64,000 nt of DNA from Steinernema hermaphroditum (lineage: Eukaryota > Nematoda > Chromadorea > Rhabditida > Steinernematidae). This document shows positions 25,494 to 38,740 of the stretch, piece after piece. Positions within the stretch are counted from its first letter, which is position 1. Every line of letters starts with the position of its first letter. The stretch is taken from NCBI GenBank assembly GCA_030435675.1, contig CM059621.1, forward strand, positions 8,370,001 through 8,434,000. Direction: 5' to 3'. The translations under genes and the position numbers were made by a program. Below the pieces are notes generated by a model. That model saw nothing but the letters and a program-made list of their open reading frames with translations. It ran no database searches and was not told the DNA's origin.

Positions 25494-25660
25494 TGTTGGA
25501 TGCCATACTGTGGGAACGTAAATGGATAGAGTGGACAGAGAAGTGATCAGAGGTGTCCTGGAGCTGTTTCCCACAGCTTCTTTGAAAGTGGGACTGTTGG
25601 GTGACTCGATATAGCGCCAGCTGTTCCCACGAGTGTTTACCGGTCGACGATATGGAATAA

Positions 25661-25666
25661 TTTATT
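25661..25666 (-). terminator. Polyadenylation signal AATAAA of the DDR gene (right copy)
   Basis: Minus-strand AATAAA about 65 nt beyond the DDR stop codon at 25732-25734. Confidence 0.55.
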
Positions 25667-25731
25667 CTTGGAGTGATACGTAAAGCGTGGAAAGAAAGGA
25701 ACCCGTAAATGGATAGGTGCATAAATATCCT

Positions 25732-28700
25732 CTATATGAAATCTTGACTGGAAGGTAGCTGGAGACAGAGAAGCGCCTGGAGGTGGCGGTGGATGGTGGT
25801 GAAGGAGGGCCTCTGCGCGTCCTCCTTGTGCCAACACGTCACCATCAGCTGGTTGTACAACGCCGTCGAGCAGAAGTCGGGTTGGCTGAGGTAGGTCTGA
25901 ACGGAGGGGTGAGGAGCGCTCGACGGAGCTACCGTATACCTTGAGACGTCCGAACTGGGCCATGCTCTGGAGATTGTCGACGACCTCGTCGTCCCTTAGG
26001 TGGCCGAAGGGCTGCTGGCGACATGCATTGAGGATCTCCCAGAGGGTGACCCCGAAGGCCCACACGTCGGACTTGGTGGTGAAACGGCCGTGGAGGAGAC
26101 ATTCCCAGGCCATCCAGCGGATGGGGAGCCGGAACTTGCCCTGGATCTTGTAGTAGTCGGCGGAGTAGAGGGGTCGGGCCATGCCGAAATCGCCGATCTT
26201 GACGGTGCCGTCGGAGTCGACGAGACAGTTCCTGGCGGCGAGGTCGCGGTGCACGAAGTGGCGCGACTCCAGGTAGGACATGCCTGCGGCCACCTGGGTG
26301 GCCACGGAGAGGAGCAGCTCCGAGGAGAGGGAGCTCTGCTGGCGGAGGTACTGGCAGAGGTCGCCGTTCTGCATGAACTCGATGATGCAGGAGAGGGGCC
26401 CTCCGTCCTCGGAGCACACGCCGATCACCTCCACCACGTTCTGGTGCCGGAGACGACTCATGACGCCGATCTCACGCCGGAAGTCCTCGACCTTCGTGCT
26501 GTCGGAGGCCGTCTTCACCGCCACCAGACGCTTCTCGAGGCGACAGAGGTCGACGGTGCCGAACTCCCCGTGACCCAGCTTCTCTACGAAATGCACTTTG
26601 CTCCGATCGATCTCCACGAGTGAGGAACACAGCGTCTCGTCTCCGTAGCTGACGTACTTCGAGTACGAGGAGAGGGGGCTACTGTAATCGAGGATGTTAG
26701 AAAAGAAACCGGGATCCAAAAGCTACCATATAGTGGCGGTTCCGGCGTTGTACCAGCTGCTGGAAAGGTCACTGGAGGCGTAATGACTCACAGGCTGGGA
26801 TTTGAGCTGCAGAAGCGGCTGACTCGGCGATCCACAGTCGGGCTCCGCGTATTCACTCGAGGAGTCGGAGGGGGAGTGAATCGGAGCGTTCTGGAAGGCT
26901 GCGTGCTCCATCGTCCCCGGCTGGGAACTGTAGGCCGGGGGCTTCGTCTTCTTCACGGTGCCCGTCTCGATGAGGAGGTGCACACCCGGCTTCGAGAAGA
27001 TCTCCGTCGAGAGCTTCTCGTTGTGGCGTCTGCAGCAGCAGAGGATGTAGAGGAGGGCGCTGAGGGAGGCGAATCCGAGCAGCAGAGCTGCCAGCACCCC
27101 CAAGGAGATCCAGCGGGAGTAGTCGTCGGAGTCGTCGCCAACGGCGAAGTAGGTGAGCGAGTTGGAGTTGAGACGCTGCTCGATCTGGATCTCCTCGTCC
27201 AGAGGGTCCGAGTAGGCGAAGTTGAACGCCGTCTTGCCTAAAGTTGGAGTTGGCATCAATCGAAACCCCGCCAGAACTCACTGGATTCGATCTTGATCTC
27301 GCTGAGAAGAAGCCACTCGGCCTCGGAGGCGAAGAAGAGCTCGATCCTCATCTCGACGGCGAGACGGTCGGGGACAGGGATGCGCACCCAGCGCGCCGTC
27401 TCGAAGTTCTTGTCGGCGACGTACTCGAACTCGATGATTCGAGGTGAGAAGCGGGAAGTCACCGAGGGTCGGAAGGAGAGGACGGCCTTCTCGAAGACGG
27501 AGGCGCCGTAGCGATTGAAGTTTGACGTGTGCAGGGAGACGGTGGAGATGTTGCGGCGAGAGGTGAACTCGACGGAAATCGAGACGGAGGCACCTGAAGA
27601 GGCGAAGGGTACTGTAGCCGAGGGCTGATTCTCACTTGGCCCGTCTCGTCGCCATCCGACCCATTTGTGGGGGTGTTTCTCGAAGTTGTCCTCTCCAGTG
27701 ACGCCGTCGTAGAGCTTTCCGAGGCCGCCGTGGAGGAAGCGACCGACTCGGATGGACCCGTCGTAGTTGGAGTCCCGGAGGTCGAGTCCATCGGCGAAGG
27801 TGCCGTCCTGCATACTGTAGCTCTTCAGAGGACCTGAAATGGTGGCTATAGCTTTACGCTCTCTATGCGTCCCCCCTCTATATGTGAAACGACGCTCGTT
27901 TTCTGTTCCATTGAGTGCTCCCCCACTTCCTGTTTACCTCTGTAAGTGCATCCATAGATTTCGACGCGGAGACAGACGGTCCTCGTGACGTCGGACACGG
28001 GGATGATGCGGATGGTTCTGGCGACGACGCCGCCGTCGAGGACCCTGAGCACGGCGGATCGGGTGTCCGAATTACCGGCGATGATCTACAAGAGTGGCGT
28101 TACGCAACGGTGTTAATCGTCGTCATCAGATCCCCGAAGCGATAATCGCCTCGGATTACGGCCTCTCGCCACGGCGTGACACCGTTCCCCGTGATTTATT
28201 AGGGCCTGCAGCCCCATGGTCAACAAGTAGATGCGTGCATATGATTAGCGTGCCACTTGTCAGCCCCTCGGTGACCTTTGGCACTCCGAGACGCACAAAG
28301 CGCTTTGTCCTCGCGGATTTGGCGACTTCATGCATTCACTCCGAATCTGATGGATTACCTCGTTGCTCTGACGGTCCCGATATCGCGCCCAGCGGCCGAG
28401 CGAGGGGCGCCAGTACTCAAGAAGGAACGCCGGAGGGTACTCCATGCCCCGGCCGTTGTCGAAGCGGCCCTGAGTCTCGATGGCCGAGATTACGGTGTCC
28501 ACGGGGAACTCGATCTGGAGCCATTCGGACGAGGAGGAGTTGATCTGGTTGAGGGGACACCACGCGCCACTTCCAGTTTCTGTGCGGATTCTGAAAGGAG
28601 GTTCTGCTGAGGTTGAGTGAGACAGAGAGACAACAGATTTGAGACATTTTACTTGATTGGCACTTTACAGACTGGCCCGTTGTTGCAGACTCTTAAAACA

Positions 28701-31307
28701 GTTTGGAAAAGGCACTTTCATTTTGAGGCTAACTTGAGGCCCGATCGATCGCAAGCTCAAAGATCTCTCTGAAGGATCAAGCCACCATCATTGTGTCCTA
28801 CAAAATCGCCTCCCAATTGACCTTGTTGGATCTCGACGTCGCACTGTCTCCAGCCTCGGCGCCACCACATAAATGGGTCGTTTCGTCATCGCTCAATGCG
28901 CGACGTCAATTTTTGTATAACTTAGCGAGCCGTTTTTTGTGCCCGGAACGTCCGTTCCCTATTGTAGGTCGTAATATTTATGAGGCGCACCCTAATGGGG
29001 CACCTTTCCAGCGGTCCTCGGTAATCGTCCCTCGAAATCTCGAGGAAGTATGGCCGGGAAGGCCTTAGAGGGATTCGATCGCGTCGGGACGCTCTAATGA
29101 ATTTCTTAATTAATGCACGCGAGCGAAAGAGGATTTGCATTGGCCGAGACCGTCGTGCTTTCGGGTCAATTAAACCATTACGGAACGCTTAGGACAAACA
29201 TATTTAGGGGAGTAAGCGATAAACAAAGCGAAATTCGATTAGAGGAACTACGGTCTGCGGACAATAACAAGAGGGTCGGCCTCGCTAATGGCCGACGCTT
29301 TAGGAAAGCACAAAAGACGAACCTGGCATGTTGGGGGCCCGTGCTCTCCTGGTCGAAGCTGGAGCTCGCGGAGATCTTCGAGGCGGGAATCCGGCCGGAT
29401 TCCATTCCCAGTGGTCGATTGCATTCCTCTGAAACAACACTCCTGTTGACCTTTTTGTCCGGCGGCGGCCCCTTTCAAACCCTCTTGTGCAATCGACCCC
29501 TAATTGCGCAGCCCTAAGAACAGACGAACAGAACAAGAAGTCCGGAACTCCGATTTCTCCTCTAATTACCGTTTCGCACATCTGTCGCGTGGTGGCAACA
29601 CTGGCGCCTCTTTCTTTGGGCTAATTATAGGCCGCGACTCCCGCTGTGAGGCGACCGACACCACCGGTAAGTGAATACTGTAATTAGGGTCCCTTTTGAG
29701 GACGCCCGCCGCGGCGCTCTTGTAAACACACCGTTTTTGGAAGGTGCGCAAACAGAACGGCGCCGTTTTGTTAAAACAATCGTTTTCGGGTTGCGGAAGG
29801 TCGCGTCTCGACTGTAATCCGATCGTTCCGACGGTCATGTCCCATTAGGAATTGCGTCACTGTGTGTGGTCGAGGAACGGTTTTGAGACCGTTTCCAGAC
29901 ACAGACAGTCTGTAAGATGTCTCGATGTCTGAGGAAGAAAGTCTCCTCCAGAGTCACTAATCCGTTCCCGCTTCGGTCACTTGGCGCGAGCGAAATCAGA
30001 TCGCAGAAGGTCACTCATCAAGGCGCTACCTCCTTGGCGTCTCTTTGATTTTGGGATTAGCCACCACCGTGCGTGACGGTGGATTAGCCCCAGATCGAGA
30101 CGACGAGGCCTACCTTCCCTTTACAGCGCCTCGGCAAAGTGTCCGAAAGGTGACGAGCGGCCAAAAGCCGAAAGGCACTTCCGACGGCGGGGATCGTAAA
30201 TTTAAGGCAATGTTTTCTTTTGCGCGCGTTCGCCGGCAACTGACGCTTTAGGGCAGAAGCGCGATCCATCATCCGGCGGTCAGAGGTGTGCATTAACGCG
30301 CCTCGTGCCTAATGGAAGCAAAACAGCGTTGACTCTGGAGGCTGTAAATAATGCCGAAGTGTTGCTGGCGATGTTGTTTTCGCAGTTGTCGACGCGAGAT
30401 GCTGCGGAGATATGCAAATGCAACATATGGGCTCTCGATGGAGCGTCAAGGTCGTCGCCAAGTTTCGCGCATGACGGAGAAGGGGAGCAGATGCACAGCT
30501 CTGACACTTTGACACAATATGGCCACGCACTTCTCAAACAGTTGAGACCATTCGCAACAGAATTGAGAGCAGATGAGGCGATCTTATCGGGACAGAAGTA
30601 CCGCGAGAAGCAAGGGAATGAAACATGGCTACGTCTTTATCTCTTTGTCCAGGGTAAGGGGATCCCTTGTTTATCCTAACAGGGAATTATTGCCTATTTG
30701 GGGATGGACTCCCCACTGGCGGCGCCGTCTTCCAGTAGCCCCTCTAGAGTCGCTTTCGGAGTCGTAACCTCCTCGTAACGTCGCCGTCGGCACCTTTGTT
30801 CCCCGTTTTTCGACAACTCAAACATCTGCGCGGCGGTCCATCTGATCGGAAATCTTATCTCAGAGCTGCGCGCAGCAGTTTTATTAATTGCTCTCCTCCA
30901 CGCTCCGCGCACACATTTGTCAGTTCATCATCGTTTTTGCGGTAATTTATCACACCTATACAAACTCCCTCCATTGTGCGCCCCTCTTCTTCTGCGTCGC
31001 AACCAGTCGGTCGCCGCGCCGACGGCTCAACGAAGTCGTAAAGCATTCTGATTGGTGATCATCTCTTTTAGTGCTCTCGTCGACACGTGCCAGCTGACTG
31101 ATATGGCCTTGTGCCTCCATTAGGGCTGCGCAGCTCGGGATCCCGCAACGACGGGTCCGCCGCCCGAATTCCGGAGCACTCATGCGGAAGACGGGAATGT
31201 TGCATGGCGACAGGTAGTAGAAGAAGGTAGAAGGACTTACTCAGGTCGAAGGCGCCGAGTGGGATCGGGAGGAGAAAAACGACGAGGAGGAAGAGGGGGA
31301 AGGACAT
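25732..31307 (-). CDS. Discoidin domain receptor tyrosine kinase (DDR-like), complete
   Basis: Nine exons on the minus strand: 31241-31307, 29323-29428, 28359-28590, 27938-28085, 27636-27833, 27282-27593, 26727-27237, 25940-26681 and 25732-25896, giving 826 aa. It is a membrane receptor for collagen-like matrix. The signal peptide starts MSFPLFLLVVFLLPIPLG. The discoidin domain (about 24-184) carries the family stretches PLGMESGRI, GSGAWCP and VETQGR-like IETQGRFDNGRG. The DS-like domain (about 190-355) contains GGLGKLYDGVTG. One membrane helix lies near 398-420, followed by a Pro/Tyr-rich juxtamembrane region. The kinase (about 550-815) has P-loop GHGEFG, VAVK Lys near 581, HRDLAARN and DFG. 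The activation-loop stretch YSADYYKIQGKF is typical of DDRs. Introns are 42-45 bp in the kinase half but 1.8 kb after exon 1. It is orthologous in type to C. elegans ddr-1/ddr-2; which one is not resolved. Confidence 0.92.
29429..31240 (-). other. Large first intron of the DDR gene
   Basis: This 1.8-kb intron separates the signal-peptide exon from the discoidin exons. It is far longer than the 42-273 bp introns downstream. Long first introns often carry enhancers, but no defined site is visible. Confidence 0.5.
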
Positions 31308-34079
31308 GCTGAGTTCTCGTGGGCCTCAGGCACTTCTCGGAGGCATACGGTCGAATCGGAGAATCTGCAAAGGGCCAGAGGTGAGTCAGTCGGTGAGTAA
31401 TCTGATCCGGCGCCGTCCACCCGGGAGAACGTCAGTCAAAAACAGAACATCGCGTTTGGCCTGCGAGGCGGGACTCGACAGTCGGCGCGTCGACACCTCG
31501 GAGGCGCCGCCCCCACACAAGCGATTAGGAGTGCGCGGCGGCAGCGGGCGAAAGGACTCGTTGTCATTAACAGGTGCACAGCCATATGCATCTCGTAATT
31601 GTTTCTAAACAGTCCATTCCGGAGCACGACTACATGTCAAACTTTTGGAGGGGACCTCTTGGAGGGGATGCCTTGTAAGACGAATGTGAAATGGACTGAA
31701 AAAGATGAACGAAAAGAAGGAGAGATGTTTGTTTTTAGACAAACGGATCGCTGTTAGATAGATTCTAGGAGGTCTTTGTTGAAGGGGATTTCCATATGGA
31801 CTGAAATATATGATAGAACGTATACTTTGACCTGTACATCTCCAGTCCCTTATTATAATTCGGTTTAACCCCAATATTCTAACGGATTATCCGCAGCCCT
31901 AACCATAAAATTGTGCAGGAAACCGTGCAAACAAGAAGTAGGCCTCATGAACTGTATCCTTAAGCACTTAAGGAACACGCCTATGAGTAGTTGTGCGCCT
32001 CACAAGAACCCAGCAAAAAGAAATTTGCAAAAAAAGTTCTCCCAAAAGCTGTGGGTGGAAAGTTCACAGAGATGATAAGGGGACAGCATGACTCAATAAG
32101 GGAAACGTTCCCTGGAGACTTCTCTGCCGAAATGAGTTTCCTGCAATTTACAGCTACCGAACCACAACTTTCCTTTCATGACTACCCTAACGGCGCGTTT
32201 TTCATTTCTGTAAAGTGAATTAAAAGCCGGAATGTCACGCATGATATCCAGAGTCAGATTTGTGAAATGACCTCGGGACATCTCGCTAATGGAAAGTGGC
32301 GCCACAAAGAGTTCCGGGAAATTCGAGAGATCCGAGAAGTGAGAATCGAGTTGTGTCCAGGGAAAGGGGGTGCGCGAAGGGTCCTCGGGTCGCGGGCCAT
32401 CATATCCGCCTCCAGCGGGTCGATGTCACTTTCAATCAGCCCGCGTCTTCACTCACTTAATTTGTGCCTCCCACTTGGCCCCTCCGATATTGGCTCATTA
32501 TCCGCGAGAACGCAAGTCCAACTTGTACACGGCCTAGCGGGGATTAGCCGGCTTAGACGACCTACAGATGCCAGAAGAAGGCCATTGTAGCGGCGCATTA
32601 ATAATAATGGAATAGTGCTGTACAAGACAAGGAACACTTCAGGCCAACCGGAAAACATCTGTCAAAAGGGGAGTCGATCCGGGCACGCCTAATCCCCGGG
32701 GCAAACGCGCTAATTCCGCGCCAGCAGCAGACTGTTTACAGGGAGCTCTAGGGCGGCGCAACAGAAAAAAAACACAGAGGAGGTTCTGTACCCGTTTCTA
32801 GCGCACATCTGGCCTCTTTGAGCTTGTTGCGCCATCGCCGCGATTGCGTGCGTGTGGCTGAATTATTCACTCAATCATATTAAGGGTGATTAGCGCTGAA
32901 GCGAAGCGCCGCCGGATCGTAAAGCGCCGCTTTTGTCTTAGGACGGCTCAGTGGAAGAACTCGAGGACATCTGGGGATTCAGAAAAAGGCGTCGGCGATC
33001 GGCGATTCCGACGGAAGCAGATCGATCAAATGTTGCAAAGACGCGCCTCAACGCTACAGAAGGGGCTTTGTTCGGGGGGCACCCAGGCGCACTCCTGAGC
33101 CCAACGGCAAACAAGTTGCGCGAAGTGCGGCCGACGACAAATTGAAGTTTAATTAGACGTCGTCGGCTCGCAGGGCACTCAACTCGAATGTCCGATACAT
33201 ATTTAATCAAAACGGCGCCCTCCTCCAGCCATGATTGTCCTCAGGCGATTTGCATAGCGTCGTGAGAGTTCCGTCCGTGGCACCGAACGGACCCTCCGGC
33301 GCCGATTTGCATAAAACCGAACGAAAAAAGGCGAAAAATGCGGTGAATGGCCGCGGCGGAAATCGGCCGATTCCGGCGGAGGTTCCATCGAATCTTCACG
33401 GTTCGGAGGGCGCTAATTAGAGAATTCGAAAGAAGCGCACTTTTTGGGGAAGCGGAAGGAGGCGAACGCCAAAACAGAACGACAAAATGGGCGAAATTAC
33501 AGCAGAAGAGACGTATCTAATCAGATCATCTCTTTGAATTCCTCTCGGGCGAGGGGGAAGTGCCGATGACGTGGATCTTGTCGATCCTTAGGCCCTGAAA
33601 ATTAAAAATTATGGCCATGTTGTTACGGCCGCCACGCAACAGACGCCACTTTATCACCCTGTACGTTCTCTCTTAAACAGCAGAGACGTCACTTTCAGCT
33701 GTTCTCGATGGATCGACCTGGCCCGACCTACAAATTACTACTCTGAATTCTAAATCGCAAGAGCACTTATCCAGCTACACGCCGCAAATACCTCAAAAGC
33801 AAATGGGGGTACTTGTCGTGAGCGATGATGAAAAGTCAGAAATCGGCTGAAAGCTTATGAGTTATATTCACCTATGCTTTTGGGTTGTCCATAGATAGTG
33901 GGTTGTCCATCAATAGGTAGTCCAAAAAATGGAAAGAAAAAAATTTATTAAAATAAAATTTATTACTTACGAGAACACTTCTTTTCTAATTCGTACATAT
34001 GTGCAAAATATAACAAAATCGTCGCGATAGAACATCGCCGGGCATCTTCCTTTGTTATAATGATTTTAATTTTAAAGTT

Positions 34080-34930
34080 AGAAGGATTTACTTGTGGCCA
34101 CCTTACAATGCGACCATGTAAATAAGATTTAGACAGGAAATTATATGTAGAACATTAACGAAAAGACGAAACGTTTTGGAGATATTTCGAATGGAAGGTA
34201 TCTCAAGAGCACAAAATTTTGCACAAGGTACGCAATTCTTATGATTTAATTATATTTATTTTTATTTCATTTTTACATTTATTAGTTAACAGGGCAGAGA
34301 TGCAATCAGTTTGTTGGATAATTTCAAAGGTGAAGTGATTTCGGTAAACGAGGTGGGTTGGCTCGGTTGGCGACAAGCGTCGACGTTTCCGAACATCTTC
34401 GACGGTTTCTGTAGGTGGCACACGCGAAAAGCTGAATCCCAATTATGTGGATATATCGACGTTTTTTTCTTTCAACTCACTTTCGATTTCCCAAAAACTA
34501 CATAGAGTGTTACATTAAAAACGTATGGTGCATTTCCTTCAAAAAGCGTGCAGAAAAGGTGCCACCCGTGTATATACTGTATATCACAAACACAGCACAT
34601 ACGGCAGCAAGAAGTCTTCTTCGAGTGATCTTTCTGTGATCGAGCGAGAAAAGGATCTTTAAGGACACTAAATGACGATGTGGCTTTATTTTTGAATTGC
34701 TATAAATTTACACTAAAACACTCCTCTCTAGTGAGTTTCTTGTCCTCTTATTGGTTCTAAGTAATGTTACTTCCTATTAGAAGATAGTAAATTGGATTGT
34801 TATTTACAGTGATTACAATGTTGGAGGAGTGTCGGGTCAATTGTTATTAATATTGAAGTAAGAAATGATTACAAAAAAAACGCAGTGAAGCCAGAAGGAT
34901 TTACTCGTGACCACCTTACTTGACTCAGCG
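34080..34930. repeat. Interval bounded by two similar direct repeats
   Basis: GAAGGATTTACTTGTGGCCACCTTA-like sequence at about 34080-34105 recurs at about 34894-34919 with two changes (CTCGTGACC for CTTGTGGCC). The AT-rich interval between them has no coding potential. It could be a degraded element with short terminal repeats. Confidence 0.35.
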
Positions 34931-37900
34931 ACCTTGCTGCCTCCCAAACTGTAAAGCGTCGAGAAACGGATAAATCATCGCTACAACTCGAATCCAACAA
35001 CCAATACGGCTTCTGACTACCCACAATCAGGTGACTGAAGTAAGGTCGTCGGGGTTCATGTCACCACAAAAACACATAATTAATCCGCCATCTCGGGGAG
35101 AAAAAGGGCTAATTACATCGTGAGAAGACGAATGTGGCGACAAAAAAATCGTCGACGACAGCCGAAGCGCCGCGCGCCGTATTTGGGAAGGGGGGGGGGG
35201 GCGCACAAAAGACGCATCGTCGGTGATTTGCATGTGAAAATGGCTTTCGGTGCTACTGCGCAAACAGAGGTGCCTCGTCACAGATTGCGTCCGGTCTTCG
35301 AAGGCGTCTCTGACGAATGGCGCCTTCCCGCGAAAAAGCGGCCTTTGAGGGGCGCCGATTTCGGAATCGTTTTAATATTCGATGAGAGACCAAAGCGGCC
35401 CGATGACCTCACACGCACTCGCGATAATCGCTAATTAGGACTGCACCCGCCGGTCACTCTCCCATTCCACGCCAAGGAGTCCTCGACAGGTGGTCGTCTC
35501 CTTCCCTCTGGATTCGGCGCCCAAGGACGCCAAGAAGACGAATAGTTCCATTTCGCTAATTGGCTGAATCGAACGAAACGGAGCCAATCAAACGCGCCCG
35601 AAGGACGCCGACTTGTTGCAGCTGGGGCGGTTATGGCGGCGCCACAAGCGGGGCCCAACTCGAGGCTAATTAACAGAACACCGAAGTGGTGCGAAGATTA
35701 GAGTGGACAAGGTCGTCGAGGGGGTCAGAGGTGGCGCGTGATGGTCAGCTGCGCGGAAGGAGAAGGTGTTTGGGACAAAGGGTCCGAGTGGAGAGGTCGC
35801 CGGACTGAGTGCATGAAAGGGCGCTTGATAGATGAGAACGAAATCACGGGGTCGCCGGGCTCTTGAGGATCACTTCGGGAGGAGGGCCGACTGTGGGACT
35901 GTAGGGGGTGGTCGCGGAAAAAGGGTGTTTCTCACCACTAAAATCTTTATGACAGCTTCATTGAGACACAACGACCTCTTCTGTTGTTAACATAGCTTCT
36001 TTCTGCTTGGAATCTGAAGCGTGCAAGTGCAAGGCAAGCATACCGTACCCCTTCGCAAGCCTCCGATTAGGCAAGAACGCGCGAAGAAACATCGTGTCTT
36101 TACACCGCGAAGAGAATCGCACATCGATCAAGAAGACAAGAGAAGTGATGGATCGCGAAGTTGCCGAGAATGCATTAATCCAAATATTTATGAATGCGTC
36201 TGTGTGACCTGTCGTCGATTGCGGTCGTAAATATCGCAGGTTTATGATCATTCAGGTGCAAAGTTGTAAACGCAAAAAGGCGCCAACGACGCGAGAGTGC
36301 CTCCTCTCTTCGTCCGAAGGCGTCCACCGAGTGGATGAGTCGGTGGCGATTCGAATTTCTCACGAGATCCAATTAGTCGGCGCACCCGCTGCCGACCGCC
36401 CGCGGCGATTTGCCAATCGCGAATCCCCGGATTTTTTGAATGCATCCGGAAGCGGTGCTCGAAATTTGCAATTTGGAGTCCGCACACATAATCACATTAG
36501 CCGCTACCGTAGTCGTGTTAATCAAATTAAGGCCGGGCGGCTTTTTGCAGCTCTTCCTGGAAACGTCGAATTCTAGTCAGCCGGACATGGCTGGAGATAT
36601 TTCTGACGGGATGATCCCATGCATAAGGGAAGAACCTAAAAACGAGGCTCGCCACCGCTATGAATACGGCGATGATGTTTTTATGGCTCTACATGGCTTC
36701 TGACTTCGCAGATGTAACCTTTGCACTCTAGTGGTGCAGGAGCGGCCTTATACCGTACTGCAATGCCGCAGTCGCCAAGATGTGAAGAGAACCGTCTTTA
36801 AGCAACGTGGAGCAAGCTTTGAAACGAGAAACGAGCTCTTTTCAACCTCTCTTTCACGGAAGGGAGTTTTTGAGATTTTTTTATGAGAGATCCATCGCTT
36901 TGGATCATCACTGATTTGCGGAAGAAGGAGTTCAGATTTTTCTGAGGTTTTTAGGCCTTTACGGACTGGTAGAGCAGACACTGAGATGGGTTGGAGGCTT
37001 GACTTGAGATGGGTTGGAGGCTTGGCTTGGGTTCCGGCTTCGCTCATGCCTATGAATGTAACGCGAGCCTGAAGGACCCTATAGTCCTTGAAGCTTGGAA
37101 AAGGCTAACTCTCATTTTTCACAAAATATGCACTGCCGAGCACATAGTGAGAGGAATAGTTTTGAGGAGCAGAGGATCCGAGGTGTTTTGAAGCGTATTC
37201 GGTTCAATATTTAAAAACAAAAACAATGTTTAGGAAGGGTCTTATAAGAAGGGGACTGAAAGACTAAATCGAAAAGAATTAAGAAGACAAAAGGGACAAA
37301 AAGGGAAAAGGGAGTTTAGAAAGAAGAGGAATTAGATAGGGTCGAAGAACTTCTGCATGTGACGTAAAAGAAGGTGACGCGAAAAAAGAAGTTTGAGATT
37401 TTGCTAAGATTTGAGAAATTAGGAAGCCTCCTGCGGTCAGAGATGTTCATCAAGGAGATGGACGAGAACCTCGGCTAAAGCACATATTTGTGTTTTGAAC
37501 AAATTACTATTGAAAAAATCGGCTTTTCATAGATCTAAGAGATTCACTTTGCGTTTTACTCTACAAACACAATAAAAAGTAGTCTAGGCTACTTCCCGCA
37601 TAGCTAATTATAGGGCGCGAAGTTGCACGCAGCCGGGTTTATCTCACAAAGCCTCTCTCAGATCGATCTGGAAAGTGGTACACAGATGGGCACACATTGA
37701 TGAACTTTAACTCCAAAAGGGCATCTTATACGCGCACGTGACCATCTACATATAAGCCGGGGTTTTGGGGTTAACGTTCACTCGCACGCCTAGCTGCATG
37801 CCAATTTTCAGATCTTCTCTGTCGGTCGGTACTCTTTCTGCCCCTTATTCAATCAAGATCAGTCTTGTCACTTCATCGTCCAATAAACTACCGTATACCA

Positions 37901-38674
37901 AAAGGAGCCAGGGTCCCGAGTGGATTCCTTCCGCAGCGGACCGAAAAGTCAATTCGGCCGAGCGGATCATAAAGCAAACGGATCATAAAAGACCGAATGC
38001 ACGCGCTATTTGCATACGTAAAAACGTCAAATATTATTTTAGCGCGTAAAATATTCATGCGTCACCGTCACAGAGCCGATTCCGCTTTGGAGCAGGCCGA
38101 AAACAAAGGGATTTGAGTGACAACTGATTGGCGTCGGGGAAGTGCCCTGAGGGGACAAAACCATAGAAACACGGAGCGAAATCTAATAAATCGTGTGGAT
38201 CAAAGCGTCTAACAAGCGTGTGCTTGCCTAGAACAACGAAATCCTCAAGGACGAATCCACGCACAAAGACAATTTGCGCGAAAATTAATTAGCCGAGGCC
38301 GACGGAACGCGCCGGTGAAACGAAAAAAGAGCCTCGCTTGCCGTGTGGAGCCTGAACAGAGCCCAATTAGAGCTCTCTCTTGGCGCCACTGGACCGCCAG
38401 AACACGAAACTCCAACTCCGACGGAAATCAGTTTAACTTCCGCACTGTCCGAGCCCATAAAGCGGCGCCCTCGAGCCTCTCTCACAATAAAAGAGTTGAA
38501 GCCGGGCGCCGATATACGACCGAAGCTCTCTATTACTCAAAGATGTATACGTACAAATCAGCCGTCTACAAAGGGTAATGTAGAAGTTCCTTTTCACTAC
38601 AGTAACCCTCCGGAACCCAGGGTCGGAGTTTGCTATCGAAACGTTTCCATCTGAAAATAAGAAGATGAAATGTA

Positions 38675-38680
38675 TTTATT
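38675..38680 (-). terminator. Polyadenylation signal AATAAA of the Lys/Glu-rich gene
   Basis: Minus-strand AATAAA about 60 nt downstream of the stop codon at 38741-38743. Confidence 0.5.
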
Positions 38681-38740
38681 CCGTTTCTAGTCGACGCATC
38701 TGCGAGAAGCCCAAAAGCTTTGTCACATGCTTGTTCTCGA

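Larger units (their letters stand above)
13228..27709. repeat. Right copy of the large direct tandem duplication (complete 14,482-bp unit)
   Basis: Assuming a simple tandem duplication, the unit begins at the junction 13227/13228 and ends at 27709, where the sequence goes on into the unique 5' half of the DDR gene. Bases 14484-27709 align to 1-13227. Bases 13228-14483 have their expected partner left of the window. The unit holds a tRNA-Arg gene, a palindromic element, a secreted-protein gene and the 3' two thirds of the DDR kinase gene. Confidence 0.88.
31308..38740. other. Intergenic DNA of about 7.4 kb, no gene recognised
   Basis: No open frame here shows a domain, a signal peptide or a workable exon chain. 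The left end must hold the DDR promoter. AT-rich DNA from about 33880 to 35030 contains a pair of similar 26-bp direct repeats (34080 and 34893), and a run of 12 G begins near 35190. The rest is ordinary-looking unique sequence. Confidence 0.5.

Noticed and set aside
30956..31183. Possible DDR exon next to the signal-peptide exon
   Set aside because: It reads CNIPVFRM, slightly like the domain start, but the phase fails, and the true exon with PLGMESGRI and correct phases lies at 29323-29428.
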